Positions 1-12,245 of a DNA stretch of 64,000 nucleotides are shown one piece after another. A program made the position numbers and the translations under genes. The DNA lies in assembly GCA_004026145.2 (NCBI GenBank), contig CP034986.1:1668255-1732254 (forward strand), read 5' to 3'. Under the pieces are notes generated by a model that made no database searches, had not been told where the DNA came from, and saw only the letters and a list, made by a program, of their open reading frames with translations. Numbering within the stretch: the stretch's first letter is position 1; the number at the start of each line of letters is the position of its first letter. The stretch is from Takifugu bimaculatus (Eukaryota; Chordata; Actinopteri; Tetraodontiformes; Tetraodontidae).

Positions 1-1306
1 TCCCCGCCTTTGTGGATTCTCAGAATTCTCAAAGGAGATGCTAAATCCTGGTTTGTTTTGCCTTTTTACGTTCATAATAGGAATATCATGGGTCACTGGG
101 ATTGTGATAGAATAATTTTTTTAAAAAGTAAAGGAAAACCCTTCAATTCCAGGTAACCTTGGTAACACTGGCTTGCACTATGCTTTAGCTTTATGAACAA
201 AGCACAACAAAAGCCATGGAAGCACTCCTGAGCATTGGCTCTGGCTTTATATCTTGATGAAAGGTAATTATTTGGAAATGCAAAGCCTAAATATGATGAA
301 CACGAAATGACTTCATAAATCATATGTACCCGATTAGGCCAATTTGGTGGAAGAGACATGCATCTTTGATGAGTCTGATAGAGTCGTCACTAGGACTTCA
401 GAGTAGATATAGAGTTTTGTTTTTTCCCTTTTTAATAATGGATTTTATTTATTTATTACCATCCTTAAAATTTGCATTTAATTTTTTTTTTTTTTTTTAT
501 CGCAACATCTTTAATAAATCACAAATGTTTCATAAATCACTAAACAAACTCTTTGACAGAACAAACAAAACCCAAAAAGACTCCGGCTAGAATCAAAGCC
601 TTGGTTGCTGATGATTATTTTGTTTGGACGTTTGCATTATTTGTTGAAATTCAATACACATTCTTACTCCACAATTTGAATTAAATGACTGCATTTGTTA
701 TATAGTAAGTCTCATAATTAGGATTTATAATCAGTTAATCTTTCAATTTTTTACTGTTTTGTGCCTCCGTTGCTTACTCGTATAAATGAGCTTAGCTTTT
801 GAGCAATAACTGCAGGATTTGTTGTTCGTTCAGTCCTGTATTACGTTGTATAATTTGACATTTTCAAGGTCACACTGCCAAGTATGTTAATATCTCTGTA
901 GGATTGTTGGTATTTCATACTACACTAAAATACGGTTAGTTCTTGATATTCAGACACCATTAGGGGTACATCGACTGTCCTGTAACTCATACTGATGAAA
1001 CCCCTCACCTTTGGCAAATGTAATTACTGAGGTGGTGTGCAGCAGGGGATTATAAGAAGTGAGGGCAAAGCAGAGAGCTCGACAGTGTAAAAATTCTCTA
1101 ATTAGACATGGACCTGAAAACCTGTGAGGGAATGTACAAATCACAAAGGCCAAGCATGCTGCATGGTTAGGGAGCCAAGGATATCAGTTCTGTATTATCT
1201 AATTTTGCCTCATTTGAGGTTGGCACTTGTCAGCAGGATGGTTTTACATGGCCAGCATCTGACATCTGCTAACTGCTTTACCTGGACACGTTTAAAGGTG
1301 TGTTTG
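1..1306. other. Unique AT-rich non-coding DNA
   Basis: No recognisable gene or repeat family. It contains a run of T at about 482-498. Short open frames on both strands show no family motif and no splice context that I could recognise. Confidence 0.6.
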
Positions 1307-1375
1307 CTCCTCTCCTCTCCTCTCCTCTCCTCTCCTCTCCTCTCCTCTCCTCTCCTCTCCTCTCCTCTCCTCTCC
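1307..1375. repeat. (CTCCT)n pentanucleotide microsatellite
   Basis: An uninterrupted array of almost 14 CTCCT units on the plus strand (AGGAG on the minus strand), ending where CCTCTCC changes to CACACC. It creates artificial open frames on both strands because 5-bp units encode a repeating pentapeptide. It lies about 250 bp upstream of a family F repeat, whose other copies also carry CTCTCC-rich leaders, so it may be an expanded piece of such a leader (inference). Confidence 0.95.
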
Positions 1376-1479
1376 ACACCTGTAGTTTGGCGTGTTCTCT
1401 CTCTCAGTGTATCAGTCCATAGTTGCACGCTGACCTATGACCCCTCCTAGATCTTGAGTATAGCTTGTTATTTCCACAT

Positions 1480-1700
1480 TGTTGTGTGTATCTGTGCCTC
1501 TCTTCTTTCTGCCCTTTCCTCATGCCCCATCACCACTTCTTCTTCTTTACCTGGATGGTCATCAACAGGAAGTTCCACCTATATGAGCCTGGTCCTGCTC
1601 AAGATCTCTAGCTGTTAAACGGGTTTTTCTCATCAGGCTCTGGCTTTCAGACCATCTTGATTAGTACAGCTTCTATAAATAAAGTTGAATTGACCTGAAT
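1480..1700 (+). repeat. Family F dispersed repeat, copy 1
   Basis: Degenerate copy of a repeat found seven times in this window. Landmarks in order are a C/T-rich leader, GGTCATCAACAGGAAG, CCTGGTCCTGCTCAAG, a TGTTAAA block, CAGGCTCTGGCTTTC, ATCTTGATT and a tail with AAATAAAGTTGAATTGA. The tail resembles the 3' ends of fish LINE/SINE retroposons that end in TTGAATTGA-type repeats. The exact family name is not assigned. Confidence 0.7.
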
Positions 1701-3083
1701 TCAATAAAAAAAAATATTTTTTGAAACATTACTCATTTGAAACATTTAATCCTTATTGATGACAGTAAAGTTTCTTAATAATAAATTCAGATAAGTAAGG
1801 TACAAACAGCCATTCTGGAAGTAATAAATGAATCTGTATATGAGAATATTTATATTTATATTAGTGTTGCTACGCTATAATAGTGACTTACCATTACATT
1901 TAAAATTAATGAATATTGTGTGTAGTATTATTGTGGTTCAATGACTGGTTTAACTTAAAGGTGTTTCTGGGTGCCGGATTAGCTCACTTGGCCTTGGCTG
2001 TGTTCTGTAGCATTTTAAATCCCCAAATATCTTAATAATGTTCTCCCAAATCCCCTTATTCAATTATAGAAGGCCCTAATACATGTGTCAACATGTTTCA
2101 TTAGCCGGTCGTCTTCCCTCACCAAAGAGATTAGCTCTCCGTTTTTTTATTTACCGAATCCACAAATGTCATTTTCCTGGGGACAGAGGGACGGAAACAG
2201 AAAAAAGATGATTATTTTTGTTCATTCCGTCCAGCCAGCAATAGTGTTCTTCCTATAAGACTATTTAATATGCAGTTTAAATTTTACTTATTCAGCTTTC
2301 AATTTCGCTGCAGTCTACATTTAAATTCTCAGAGAACATTAGCCAGAGAGTGCTGCTAGAGCCTTTTTAACTCTTGCTTTGCTGAAGCCATTGCCAAAAA
2401 TCCTTTCATCACACAGCGAGCATTATGGCTTCACACAATGCCCAGACTATAGAAATGAGATATGAAGTGAGAGTCTAAAAAAAGAATGCGTGATTCTATG
2501 CACGTCACAGAATAAGATGATTAATTCCACGAGTGTGCAACCCCTTTGATGCTCCTGGTAGCAAATTGTTGGATTTGCTGCTCCCTCATGGGTTTCATGG
2601 CACTGTCTGTAATATTGAAATGAGTTCTGGAGTGTAGGGGCACCATGTACGAAAGGACTAGCCTAGCTTAGCTTTGCACCAGACTACAGAGATGCTCTGT
2701 GTGTTTTTCCAGGTGACAGAACAACTAAGGCGACACGGCAGTGGAAAGGGTTTACTGCTCATTATTATTCTACCCGTGTTAGGGTCAGCTCATGACGGCG
2801 CTCATGACGGGGCTTGCTCCCTTCTCCATTTCCATGTAACCCCTGCTTTCATTTGTGTCCCTTCCTTGCCTGATTTTCTCTCCTGGGACACAGAGCCATT
2901 TAAAGAAAGCAAAGGATGACAGCAATGAGTTGGAACAACAAACGTGGGGCCTGTAAGTGGAAAAACGTTATTTTTTTTCCCCACATTTGAGAGCATTTTA
3001 AATCTTTGAATCCATCTTGTAGTTGTTTAGCCAACAAAAAGTGTTGATGACAGTCTCCAAAATTGTGTTTTTCTTGACCACTT
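1701..3083. other. Unique non-coding DNA
   Basis: No gene, RNA or repeat family recognised. Some parts (about 2020-2460) are balanced, low-repeat sequence that could be conserved non-coding DNA, but nothing in a single sequence proves it. Confidence 0.5.
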
Positions 3084-3275
3084 TAACCCTTTTGGGGTCC
3101 CAGGGAGGGTGCTAAAGCCTATGTGAGCTGCATGTGGGCAAAGGCAGGGTACACAACTGAATGAGTTGCCAGCTCATTGCAGGGCCATATATAAGCATTT
3201 GGGGGTTTGGACCCTTGTACAAGGGAACCTAAGTGGTGCTCTGAAGGTATCCTCGCACCTCGCATTTTTTTTACG
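3084..3275 (-). mobile_element. tRNA-derived SINE with L2-like tail (degenerate)
   Basis: Read on the plus strand, the left part (about 3095-3180) is the complement of the fish SINE/L2 tail: GGGTCCCAGGGAGGG, then GGCAAAGGCAGGGTACAC, then GAGTTGCCAGCTCATT and GCAGGGCC. The right part (about 3205-3265) is the complement of a SINE body: GGGTTTGGACCC, TTGTACAAGGGAACCT, GTGGTGCTCTGAAGG. The plus-strand SINE at 59.8 kb has the same two blocks in the opposite orientation. The tRNA head itself is not clearly preserved. SINEs encode no protein and depend on a partner LINE for mobilisation (established for the class). Confidence 0.75.
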
Positions 3276-5934
3276 CTCTAAAATCACTCTCTTAAGATCT
3301 TGCAGAAATTACGATTTTTCCCCCCCATAAATGCCAGGCCACATGTTCCCTTCCCCTTTCTTCATCAACACTCTGGGGTGGTGCATTTATATAGCTCTGG
3401 GTGTTTGTGGACCACCAGCAACCAAGGTGAGATGAGGCCATATTTCAGCCTTTTCATGTTAACAGTAGCAAAAATATGACAATGAAAGGGTTAGAAATGT
3501 AAAATTAATGAGAATTTCATATTTATGATTTGGGCTGACCTTGATTTAGGTCTTCTTCTGCATCTGGAAGAGGGGTATGGAAGTAGTTCTCATTGTGACT
3601 TATCAGGTAGAGGTGCCAACAGACTTTAGCAGGTACCAGCTATAGAAAAAGATGTCCAGTGTGGCTTTCAGAAAGCATCTAATGAAGGAGGCAGAAAATA
3701 TTTCCCAGGGTAAAGGTGTGCTGTCCTTTCTAACAAATGCCCTTTGACTTTTAATTTGTGCTAGCTAAAGGCTAGTTAAGTTGAAATAAAGCTGAAGTAG
3801 TTGTTGTTTTCTATCACTTCCCTTACAGTAAGTAAGTCCAGAGGTGTTCCAGATGGTTTTCTGAATGATATTTATTATATTATTGCTATTTAGTCATTTA
3901 ATTCTAAGGGACCCCATTGTAGCCTGGCTAGCAGAGGTAAATGACCAAATTGATTACCAGAAAGTCAGCTTTGAAGGTTTTTGTATTGCTGTACAACATC
4001 TACATCTTTCCCTTGTGGCACTGTGCTCAGGATATACCTGTGCACCATTATCCCAGCACAGAATTAATAATTATCACAGTACAGTGTTAAGTAATGGGAT
4101 AAGCTCCATTTTTTCAACTCTTCCCTTTGTCTGTAAGAATTTAACAAGTATTGCATTTAGCTTCACCACGTGATCAAGCTGCAATAGCCACAAGGGCTTC
4201 CTGGTAGATTATAGATTGTGGGAGAATTACATCCACAACATGTATATGCAGACTAATATGTATTTTTCTTATTTAATGTTTGGCAATCCACCTGTGGTGA
4301 CACTTTACATTAGCTTGTAGCTTTTGCCAATCAAAGACATAAAACACTTTGTCCACAAGTTGGAACCAAGGCCCACCATGTTCCATTTGTAAGTATCCCA
4401 GGTGAAAAAAACTCATGAGCTAAGCACTAATAAGTTTCTTTTGACCAGTTCCTTTTACCCATAACTAGAACATAAAGGAAATGTTATTTTGCTCTCCTTA
4501 AGAAACTTGCACTCTCCACCATGCTTTCTTTCAAAAACTCCAAATAAAGGCCTGCTGTCTTCACAAATTAGGCGGAAGTCGGGGTGGCTGTTGTTCTTCT
4601 GAAACCTAGACGTGAGTAGACTCCGGTAAAAAATATTTAGCCATCCATGTCTTAATAAAGAGTTGGCACTCACTGTCGATGCTTTTCTTTGGTCCGTTCA
4701 TTGTTAGCCAGGGCTCGATGAAGAGATGATAACTTTGATTAAAGACAATAGTCCATAAAAAAGATGCAAACAATGTCTTTTTAAGAATACATTTTAAATA
4801 CAACACTAAACCAAAGTGGCATGTGCACTTTGTCCTTCCCTGACCTTATCACACTTTTCCATTGAATTTCTTACTTTATTTATAGCGCAAGGATTAACAA
4901 TATGTGAGTCCACCATATATAGTTCTGTCAATCCTCACCTCTCCCACCCAATATTCCACACTGCCACTTTACTCACTCTTTTCTTATTTTTACACATATG
5001 CTACTCCATCCATTCTTCTTGAGAACATCCCCCTCTGTCCCTGGCAACCTTAATTACAACATGTAAAATCTTGACCTGAATCCAATTTCAAGCCTCTGAC
5101 CACATGGCCCCAAGACAAATGCCCTACGGGACAAATTCAATTAAACCTACTCCTAAGCACTACAGATGCTTCAACAGAGCTTAGAACAATAGGAATGGAA
5201 AGGTTTAATATTAAAATGGAGCAATTGCAACAGATTTTTAAAAAAATGCTTAATTTATTCATCAGCCTTGAGCACATTTACATTGTTCTTAAGTAGTGGG
5301 TGACCCTAAAGAGCATATCCATGTATTAACTGTTGTTAATAACTCTTTAATTAGTAGATTAAACACTTTTTTGATGAACATCCCACTAGCATCGCATTGT
5401 GGTACATCTGAAGATAAAAATTAGTGCATTTACATGTGCATAAGTCCAATTAATACCACTCACATCTGTGCCAGGGAAGATGTAGTCTTCCAGGATGACG
5501 AGCACTCATGGGCTATTGCATGTTTAGTGCAATGCACAGCCATCAGTTGAACTTGTGGACACCTGATGTGAACGAGCTTTGTCCCTGAAACCTCATGGGT
5601 GGGGGGAAAGCCCCTAGATAGTTCTTAAATATGCAAATAAGATGAAGTGCCGTGGCTTGGAAATTCAAATTTTTCTTTTATTTTTGGCAGTGGTTCAATT
5701 CATAGCACAGTATGTCAAAACTATCTTCTGTCCTGACCTCTCCTCTCCTTAACACCTTGTTTTCTTTCTGTAGTTTTGTGCATTTCTCCCAATTCCCCTC
5801 TATCTCTTTTTCTGACTAGCTGACCAGCTCCACAGACCCACTCGATATTTTTGTTGCGTCTTTGGTAAAACTAAAATACTTGCATTCATTTATGATGCAT
5901 GTGGCTGTTCTTTTGATTCTGTCCTCCTCTACCT
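3276..5934. other. Unique non-coding DNA
   Basis: No gene or named repeat recognised. A C/T-rich stretch at 5725-5935 may be the leader of the family F copy that follows. Confidence 0.5.
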
Positions 5935-6112
5935 TATCTCCTCTCCTAGTCCTCTTTAAACCTGGTCGGCCATCAGCAGGAGGGTTCCCCCATCTGATGG
6001 TGGTCCCGCTGATGATTCCTTTTAAAAGGGAGTTTTTCCTGCCACTTCTTTGTGGGTCAGGCTTTGGTTGTGCAGACAGAGACAATCTTGATTGTAGAAT
6101 AAAGTAAATTAA
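5935..6112 (+). repeat. Family F dispersed repeat, copy 2
   Basis: The best-preserved family F copy: CGGCCATCAGCAGGAGG, a block with CCTTTTAAAAGGGAGTTTTTCC, GGGTCAGGCTTTGGTT, GACAATCTTGATTGTAG, then AATAAAGTAAATTAAG. It shows that the core is about 150 bp. A C/T-rich leader with CTCTCCTCTCC lies upstream, as in copies 1 and 7. Confidence 0.8.
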
Positions 6113-7116
6113 GTTACTTCAATTAAACTTTTTAAATGTATACTCTAGATAAATACATATTTTAAAAAACAACTTTTCATTCAGACAACTGACATGGGCT
6201 CTTTTATGAACTGTTTGGCCTAGTCCACTTCCTTTGAAAAATATCGCTTTCCAGAGTCAACGATTTTGATGAGGCGCGAGACTATACGCAGCGCTGTTTT
6301 AAACCAAACAGCCTTCAGGTCTTAAAGGATTAGTGGCTTATCGCGTTCTAACTTGGGGTTTTACTGGAAAATTCCCATATCCATCAGCAGCATTAAATAT
6401 TGTCCTTTCCTTTAAAGGTGAAATCAAAACTTTGATAAGTGGGAGGGGTTCAAAATAAACCACAAGCCTCAAATAGGTGGTTTAAAAACTACCGTGGGTG
6501 TGACCGGCAGTGTCCGTCCAAACCCAGGCAAAGTGGGAATTTGTGGTGTGTATGATGTACGCTGTCAGTTTCTCTAAGTGAAGCTGCCAATAATGAAGCG
6601 TGACTAGCCTATGAATCAGGATGTGGCCCTCCGATCAATCTCGGGGACGGAGGCGGAGGGGGCGGGATGAGTGCTGTCACACACCTCACATTGTCATTTG
6701 CTTATGCCCAAGGGACTGCGTGAAGGTCAGGCAGGGTAGCCTGTCCAGTCTTGTCAATCAGCATTATCCTCATGGTCAGGATTACGCCATTAACTCTCAA
6801 GTATGATGACTTTAACTATACATCTTGATGCTATCTGACGGAAAGCGGCAGGTATCAGACTGCTTTTGTTTATACGTATGATGATGAAGTGTAACTCAAC
6901 AGAGCAGTCAGTACATTCATACTTGGAATTTTATGTATTCTTGGAAATTGTACAATTCATGTCAATCCTGACGATTCCTACAGCTCATTTTTCCTTCCAA
7001 AGTTACGGTGATGAAAATAATTGTTCAAAAGTAGCCAAAGGAGGTGTTCGAAAAGTATCAGGTTCTGTTCAAAAAGGTGAATAGAATATTACCCAGAAGC
7101 TTTTAGAAGGATAACA
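6113..7116. other. Unique non-coding DNA with a short G-rich patch
   Basis: No gene recognised. A GC-rich patch at about 6640-6665 (GGGGACGGAGGCGGAGGGGG) stands out from the AT-rich surroundings but is too short to call a CpG island. Confidence 0.5.
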
Positions 7117-7265
7117 ACTATAGCGCTGTCAATCCCTCTCTGCACCCTATATAGAGCACTAATGAGGAAGTATGCCATTTTGTAGCTGTTTTGGAACATT
7201 AAATGGGGATTGCATTCGTGAGCATGATGTATCCCATAATGCACTGTAGTCTAATGCTCCCAAAC
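7117..7265 (+). mobile_element. MITE-like repeat, copy 1
   Basis: Begins TAGCGCTGTC and continues with CACCCTATATAGAGCACTAA, GCCATTTTGTAGCTG and, near the end, GATGTATCCCATAATGCACTG. The order matches a common fish non-autonomous DNA element whose consensus has GCGCTGTCC, CTATATAGTGCACTA and CCCATAATGCA. A second copy lies at 8.35 kb in the same orientation. The right terminus is uncertain and superfamily assignment is not possible from these remnants. Confidence 0.6.
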
Positions 7266-7522
7266 AAACCAGTATATCCCATCATCCTTTGGGACCGCAT
7301 GTGGCAAGCTATAATGTCTGCAGTAATTAATAATTAGGTTAATTATTAAGAGCAGTGTAGTGTATCCAACAAAGTGATGGTACAATGCTCTTTAAAGATC
7401 TTTTTTGAAATGTTGTGGCAGATTTTCTTGAAAAATGGGTTGTAAGATGGCAAGGGATAGTTTTGCACATGTGTTCACCTTAAAGAAAACACATGATTCT
7501 TGGCATTTGCATCTGTCTGTCA

Positions 7523-7548
7523 GCCTGCCTGCCTGCCTGCCTGCCTGT
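7523..7548. repeat. (GCCT)n microsatellite
   Basis: About six perfect GCCT units preceded by CTGTCTGTCA, an interrupted CTGT/GCCT tract. Confidence 0.9.
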
Positions 7549-8347
7549 CATTATAATATCCTGAAATTCTGACGATAAGAGTATGGTGGCACTAATACAC
7601 CACAGATTCCAGGCTTCAGACTCCGGGGCTGTGAGGACTGCGTGCAGTGGATTCAGCCTGCCGTACAGCTCCATCCATTTTAGCCAGCTGCTGTGTCAGG
7701 AGAAATTGCTGCCTGTGCGAGGACTTCTGTCATCCGCGCCTAATGTCTCTGCAGTAACCTCAGGCTCCAAGCTAGACATCCCATCATGCACAGGCTGTTG
7801 AGCAGGGTTAGGGCACAAAAAAAATTACAAATGATCATCCTGTGTGATGCAAAGATGCAGTTTTCATTTCCCTCCATATAAAATGCGGCTGCAGGAACAA
7901 TTGTGCATTACTCCTAATTTATGCAGGATTAAGCATACCTGGTTTGCATTAGGGGCTGACTGGGGGCCACAAAGGAGGTCACTGTTGAGCCATGCCCCCC
8001 ACAATAAACAATTGAGGATAATCTAACACAGATTATCTTATTATGAGCTTCCTGTATTTTATCAAGGCTGTCTGTTCCAGAGTACTTGGGCTTTTACTCT
8101 TTTGTTTTGCATATAGCTGGCCTGTCAGTCATGATTAGTGCTTATATTTGAGCCACTCAAAGTGGTTTGATCATGTTCAAAATGCCTTCGATACTAGAGT
8201 GTGGAACAAATCAGAAGCCCCACTACTGTATGCCAACAGACAACAAACAAAACTATTTATTGTTTGGCATATACGAAATCATTGTTCTTTTTCTCTTTAG
8301 TGTTTTTTTATTAGCCACGGCATACATGTGATGTCTAAAATTAGATT
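7549..8347. other. Unique non-coding DNA
   Basis: No gene or repeat recognised between the microsatellite and the second MITE-like copy. Confidence 0.5.
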
Positions 8348-8470
8348 ATTAGCGCTGTCCAAATTTCTTCCCTATTCCCTATATAGTGCACTAAACAGGG
8401 TGTACGTCATTGCCACTGGCTGGCTGAATATTACGTGAAGATCGATGTATCCTTATCCATAACACCTTGT
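8348..8470 (+). mobile_element. MITE-like repeat, copy 2
   Basis: Starts TTAGCGCTGTCCAAATT, then CCCTATATAGTGCACTAAA, TACGTCATTG and a CGATGTATCC block. It keeps the order of copy 1 about 1.2 kb upstream and the same orientation. The second half is too eroded to place the far terminus. Confidence 0.6.
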
Positions 8471-11400
8471 GAAAAGTAGCACACAACCAATGCTTGCTAA
8501 GCAATCGATCATCATTTGCAGTCACACATTAGACGCTAGACATGCAGGAATTATCAATTAATAGTTCAGTTAATGATTATGGCTACAGCAGTACATCAAC
8601 AAACAGTGAGTATTTGATATTTATTAATTAATAGATAAATACAAATACATGGCTAGCTCAGTTTCATTTTGCAACCCTTTGACACTGTATAAAGTGGCCT
8701 GGCTTAGTGCCAGAGAGCACATTTTCATCTTATCAGAGTGCTATCAAAATAGAAAAGATTTCAGTTACTTTCAGTTAGTTTTTTGCCCCTATAAACTTAA
8801 ATACCTGTTAATTATTCTTTATTACTAAAGGTTTAAGTCAGGCCGTTTGTCTAAAGCTGTTGACATTTTTGACCAACCATTTTACATCGTTTCACACTTT
8901 TAGACAAGAGGGTTGAAATGTTTTGCTAATTTGAAAACTCTTGTAGAAGAGAATCACAGAAGTGAAAAATTGCTAATGGAAGCCTCGAATATTTGAGATT
9001 CCACCCAACTAATCTAAGAATAAAACTGAAGATAAAACCTGTTTAAAGCGGCCCCACATGACCCAGAGCAACATCTTTGGTATGGCTGCACTAAATTAAG
9101 AAATACTAAGCATCCCGTCAGTAAGTAAACATCCACTGCTGCTCAGAAAAGTGACCCACTTTTATGTGAAAGTGAATTAAATCACTTCACACTTAGACAT
9201 ATTAATTTCATATTCATTCTTGTGAATTCTTTCTTTTTCTTTTTCTCTTTTTTTATGTTCAAAAAACCATAAACTGCAGACATAGACTCCACAAACACTT
9301 AGTGAGCCGAGAAAAAGATGGTTATCGCTGCCTGGACCTAGTCAATTACATTTGAGGTTAGATAAAGATCACGCCGGATACTTCGCCCCCACCTATTCCC
9401 TCCAGTATCTCCAAGGGAGATCTACATTAAAGCTGCTAAGATAAGATCTCCCAAGACCTGCTTAATTTAATTCCCATTGTGCATCATACTGGCCTCCCAA
9501 AAAGAGCAGCTGGTGGCAGCAGGGGTCAACAATTGCATAGAAATAAATCAGCAAATGGTTTATGGACAAAATTATCTGTGATTTCTTATTTAAAGCAGCT
9601 TAATTTTTCTTTCCTACTTGAGTGATCACCGTTTTGTCCTTGTCTTTTCATTGTTTTATAAAACAACAATGACGTTAGTGTTTAAAATATGCTCGTACAA
9701 CCAAACATTGACAATCACTGGATTTATATTGCTTTATGGTTCTTATTTTAATCTATCTTGAATTCTAGTTATTAGCTCCTGTTCCTGGTTTCGCTCGGTT
9801 TATTTTTGTGTGTGTGTGTGCTATATTGGCCTTCTCTAATGCTTTCACAAATCATTTTTAGATTAATTATTAGTTTTCTATTGGTCAAACCTCTCAAGAC
9901 AGCACACTGTGTGGCACTTTCTGAACACGTTTACTGGTGTGCATGTCAGGGCTGAAGTCTCGCAGACAGGCAGATCGTAATCTCCGGTGACTGAAGCCTG
10001 AAGTTTGTCCTTCCCTCAGCTACGAAGGGCAGCTTCGCATCTGAGAGGAGACCGGAATCGATTTTCCGGAATCGAAACCTTAGCAACCAAAACATGTAAT
10101 CACATTAAAGATATCAGTGCATTAATGGCATGGTTATGTATAGAGAGGAAAATATCCTTATGAATTACATAAATTTTGCTCTTTAAAACCTTTTGCCTCC
10201 AAGCTATCTTGATGAGCAGTTCTCAATGTCAGTATTAGTAAATACTTTCTAGTTTTCTTTAGCTGCTTTAGTCAGCATTTCAGTTTAAATTCTGCTTGCC
10301 TTTGCAGGCAAGCCCGACCCTGACCGCCTCATGTGGAGTCCAGGGCACATCTCAGGGGAAACAGACACGCCTGGGTACCCTAATGTCCAATTTCCAATTT
10401 TCGCAACAGTTTTTTTTTGTTTGTTTCTTTGTGTTCTTGCCTGCATTGCTCCGAGGGGGAAGATGAAACAAAGGTATCGCTGCCTTATGATGAACTACAG
10501 TGAGAGATCAGGGTGAAATGGCAGCAGGTTGGAGGAAACACTGTGAGGTGTAACAGAGGAGAGGCCACGGGGAGATGAATCACCTGATGGGGAACAAAAT
10601 ATATGTTTGGGGATGACGAATTACATTTAGTTATTTAGTAAAGCATGCTGATCCATGCTGAGCCTTTCAAAATCAATTAACATTGTTCTGGTACTGCTTA
10701 ATTGAGAGGAACTAAGTTGGTTATTTACTCCTGCCCCTTTGAGTCACTTCCTTAAAGGTTATACAAATGTCATAATCACTATACATGCAACAAATTTGTA
10801 AGATGTAAATTCTTGCACAATTACTGAATTACTGTTGCAATATTGTTGAAAAGATTAGGTTAAACTATTCTGATAATTGGTATAAAGTCATATTAGGTCC
10901 TTCTATATGACTGGAAAACAACCGAGAGTAATCGGGCCATTGTAAAAATTGAATTGAACACATTTAGATCATTTTACAAATGTAATAGTTTAAATGCCCT
11001 CAATTTACATAGCGGTATTTTTGTCTATTCATTGTGTTTGAATTGAATTGAGCCCATACTCAAGTAGTTTCGTGAAGACTAAAGGGATTGTTATGCTTCC
11101 TTGTATGTGTATCTTAAAGAGAGTTTGCGTGGGATTTGTTCTCTGAGGAACCTATGTGATAACCACAGAGACCACAGAAAAGGGGAGCCATTATTGGTGA
11201 ATCAGCCATGACCCTTTAATTCTGCTTGTTGGATCTCCGACTTTACACCATATTGTATTCTAACTTTAATTTTGGACGCAGTCATATAAATTAGTTTGCT
11301 GCCCATTTAAAGTAAACATTCAGGACCCGTCAACACCTTATTACAGATGGAAATGAAAAGATTTACTTTCATTTGGGCTGCCCATTTATGCTAGAATGCC

Positions 11401-12245
11401 TAAAAAATTGGGATACCAAAACAATACAAAAAGAGGGGAGTCTTTCAAAAATGCCACCACATCTATTGCGTAAACAAAGCAGAGCATTTTAAGTCATTTC
11501 AGGCATGTGCACTGCAGGTGCAGGCAACTGAGCTTGCGAGAGTAGTCCCAGACCATGTAGAAGAACTTTGACAGAAGAGGACTGACAATCCACATTCGCC
11601 ACAAGTTTTTTTTTTTTTTTTTAATCTATAGCTGCTCACTATTATAACCGCTGCTGGTTTGAAAATGTTTACTGTTGTGATCACGTGCTTCTTTATATCC
11701 ACAGGCATATCTTGTTCATTACCGGCAACTAACATGTGTAATACACTTTGTGCTTTACAAATAAAAGGTGTAAATAGGGCTTCAGTGGTTTGCTGCACTT
11801 CTTCATCTCCTTTCAAATGTTGTAAGAGGCCAGACATGGAAAAGGTCAGAGGTCAGTGGATTTGGAAAATGTACAACAACTATGAAAGTGAAAGTCGGCC
11901 TTGGTGTATAGTTTAAAACTATCAAGTTATGTGCAGAAGCAAAGGTAATTGTACTAAGTATGTGTTGCAAATATACATAAAGGCATCAAGCATTTAGTGT
12001 TAAAAGCAACATCATGAACAACACAAACCACAGAAACATTGTATCATTAGAGGAACTCGACAGCATCTTAATTACTTAGCCTCAATAGAAAATATGAGTG
12101 CCAAACATTGGGAATGTCAGCAGAGTGGTGATGAGAACTCTGCACATTCAACAACACTTCCCTCTTTCCACCAGTGAGCAACATGTTTCAAGCATCTTAT
12201 ATTGCTTTAAAAACCAAGCTGTAGGGAGAGCAGAAGAGCGTTACC
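8471..12245. other. Unique non-coding DNA
   Basis: No confident gene. It includes a short (TG)n run near 9806-9820 and a spaced direct repeat CCGGAATCGA at 10052-10061 and 10066-10075. A perfect 7-bp inverted repeat, GCTTGCC and GGCAAGC, lies near 10292-10315. A GC-richer patch at 10309-10375 follows a pyrimidine-rich acceptor-like site, but I could not recognise its translation. Confidence 0.5.

Noticed and set aside
1124..1450. Open frame with a repeating SSPLL-type peptide
   Set aside because: Produced entirely by the (CTCCT)n array; the antisense EERRG frame is the same artefact.
10309..10375. Possible exon after the acceptor-like TTGCCTTTGCAG
   Set aside because: Two frames stay open and a GGGTACCC site could be a donor, but no peptide is recognisable, and the acceptor lies in a GCTTGCC/GGCAAGC inverted repeat.
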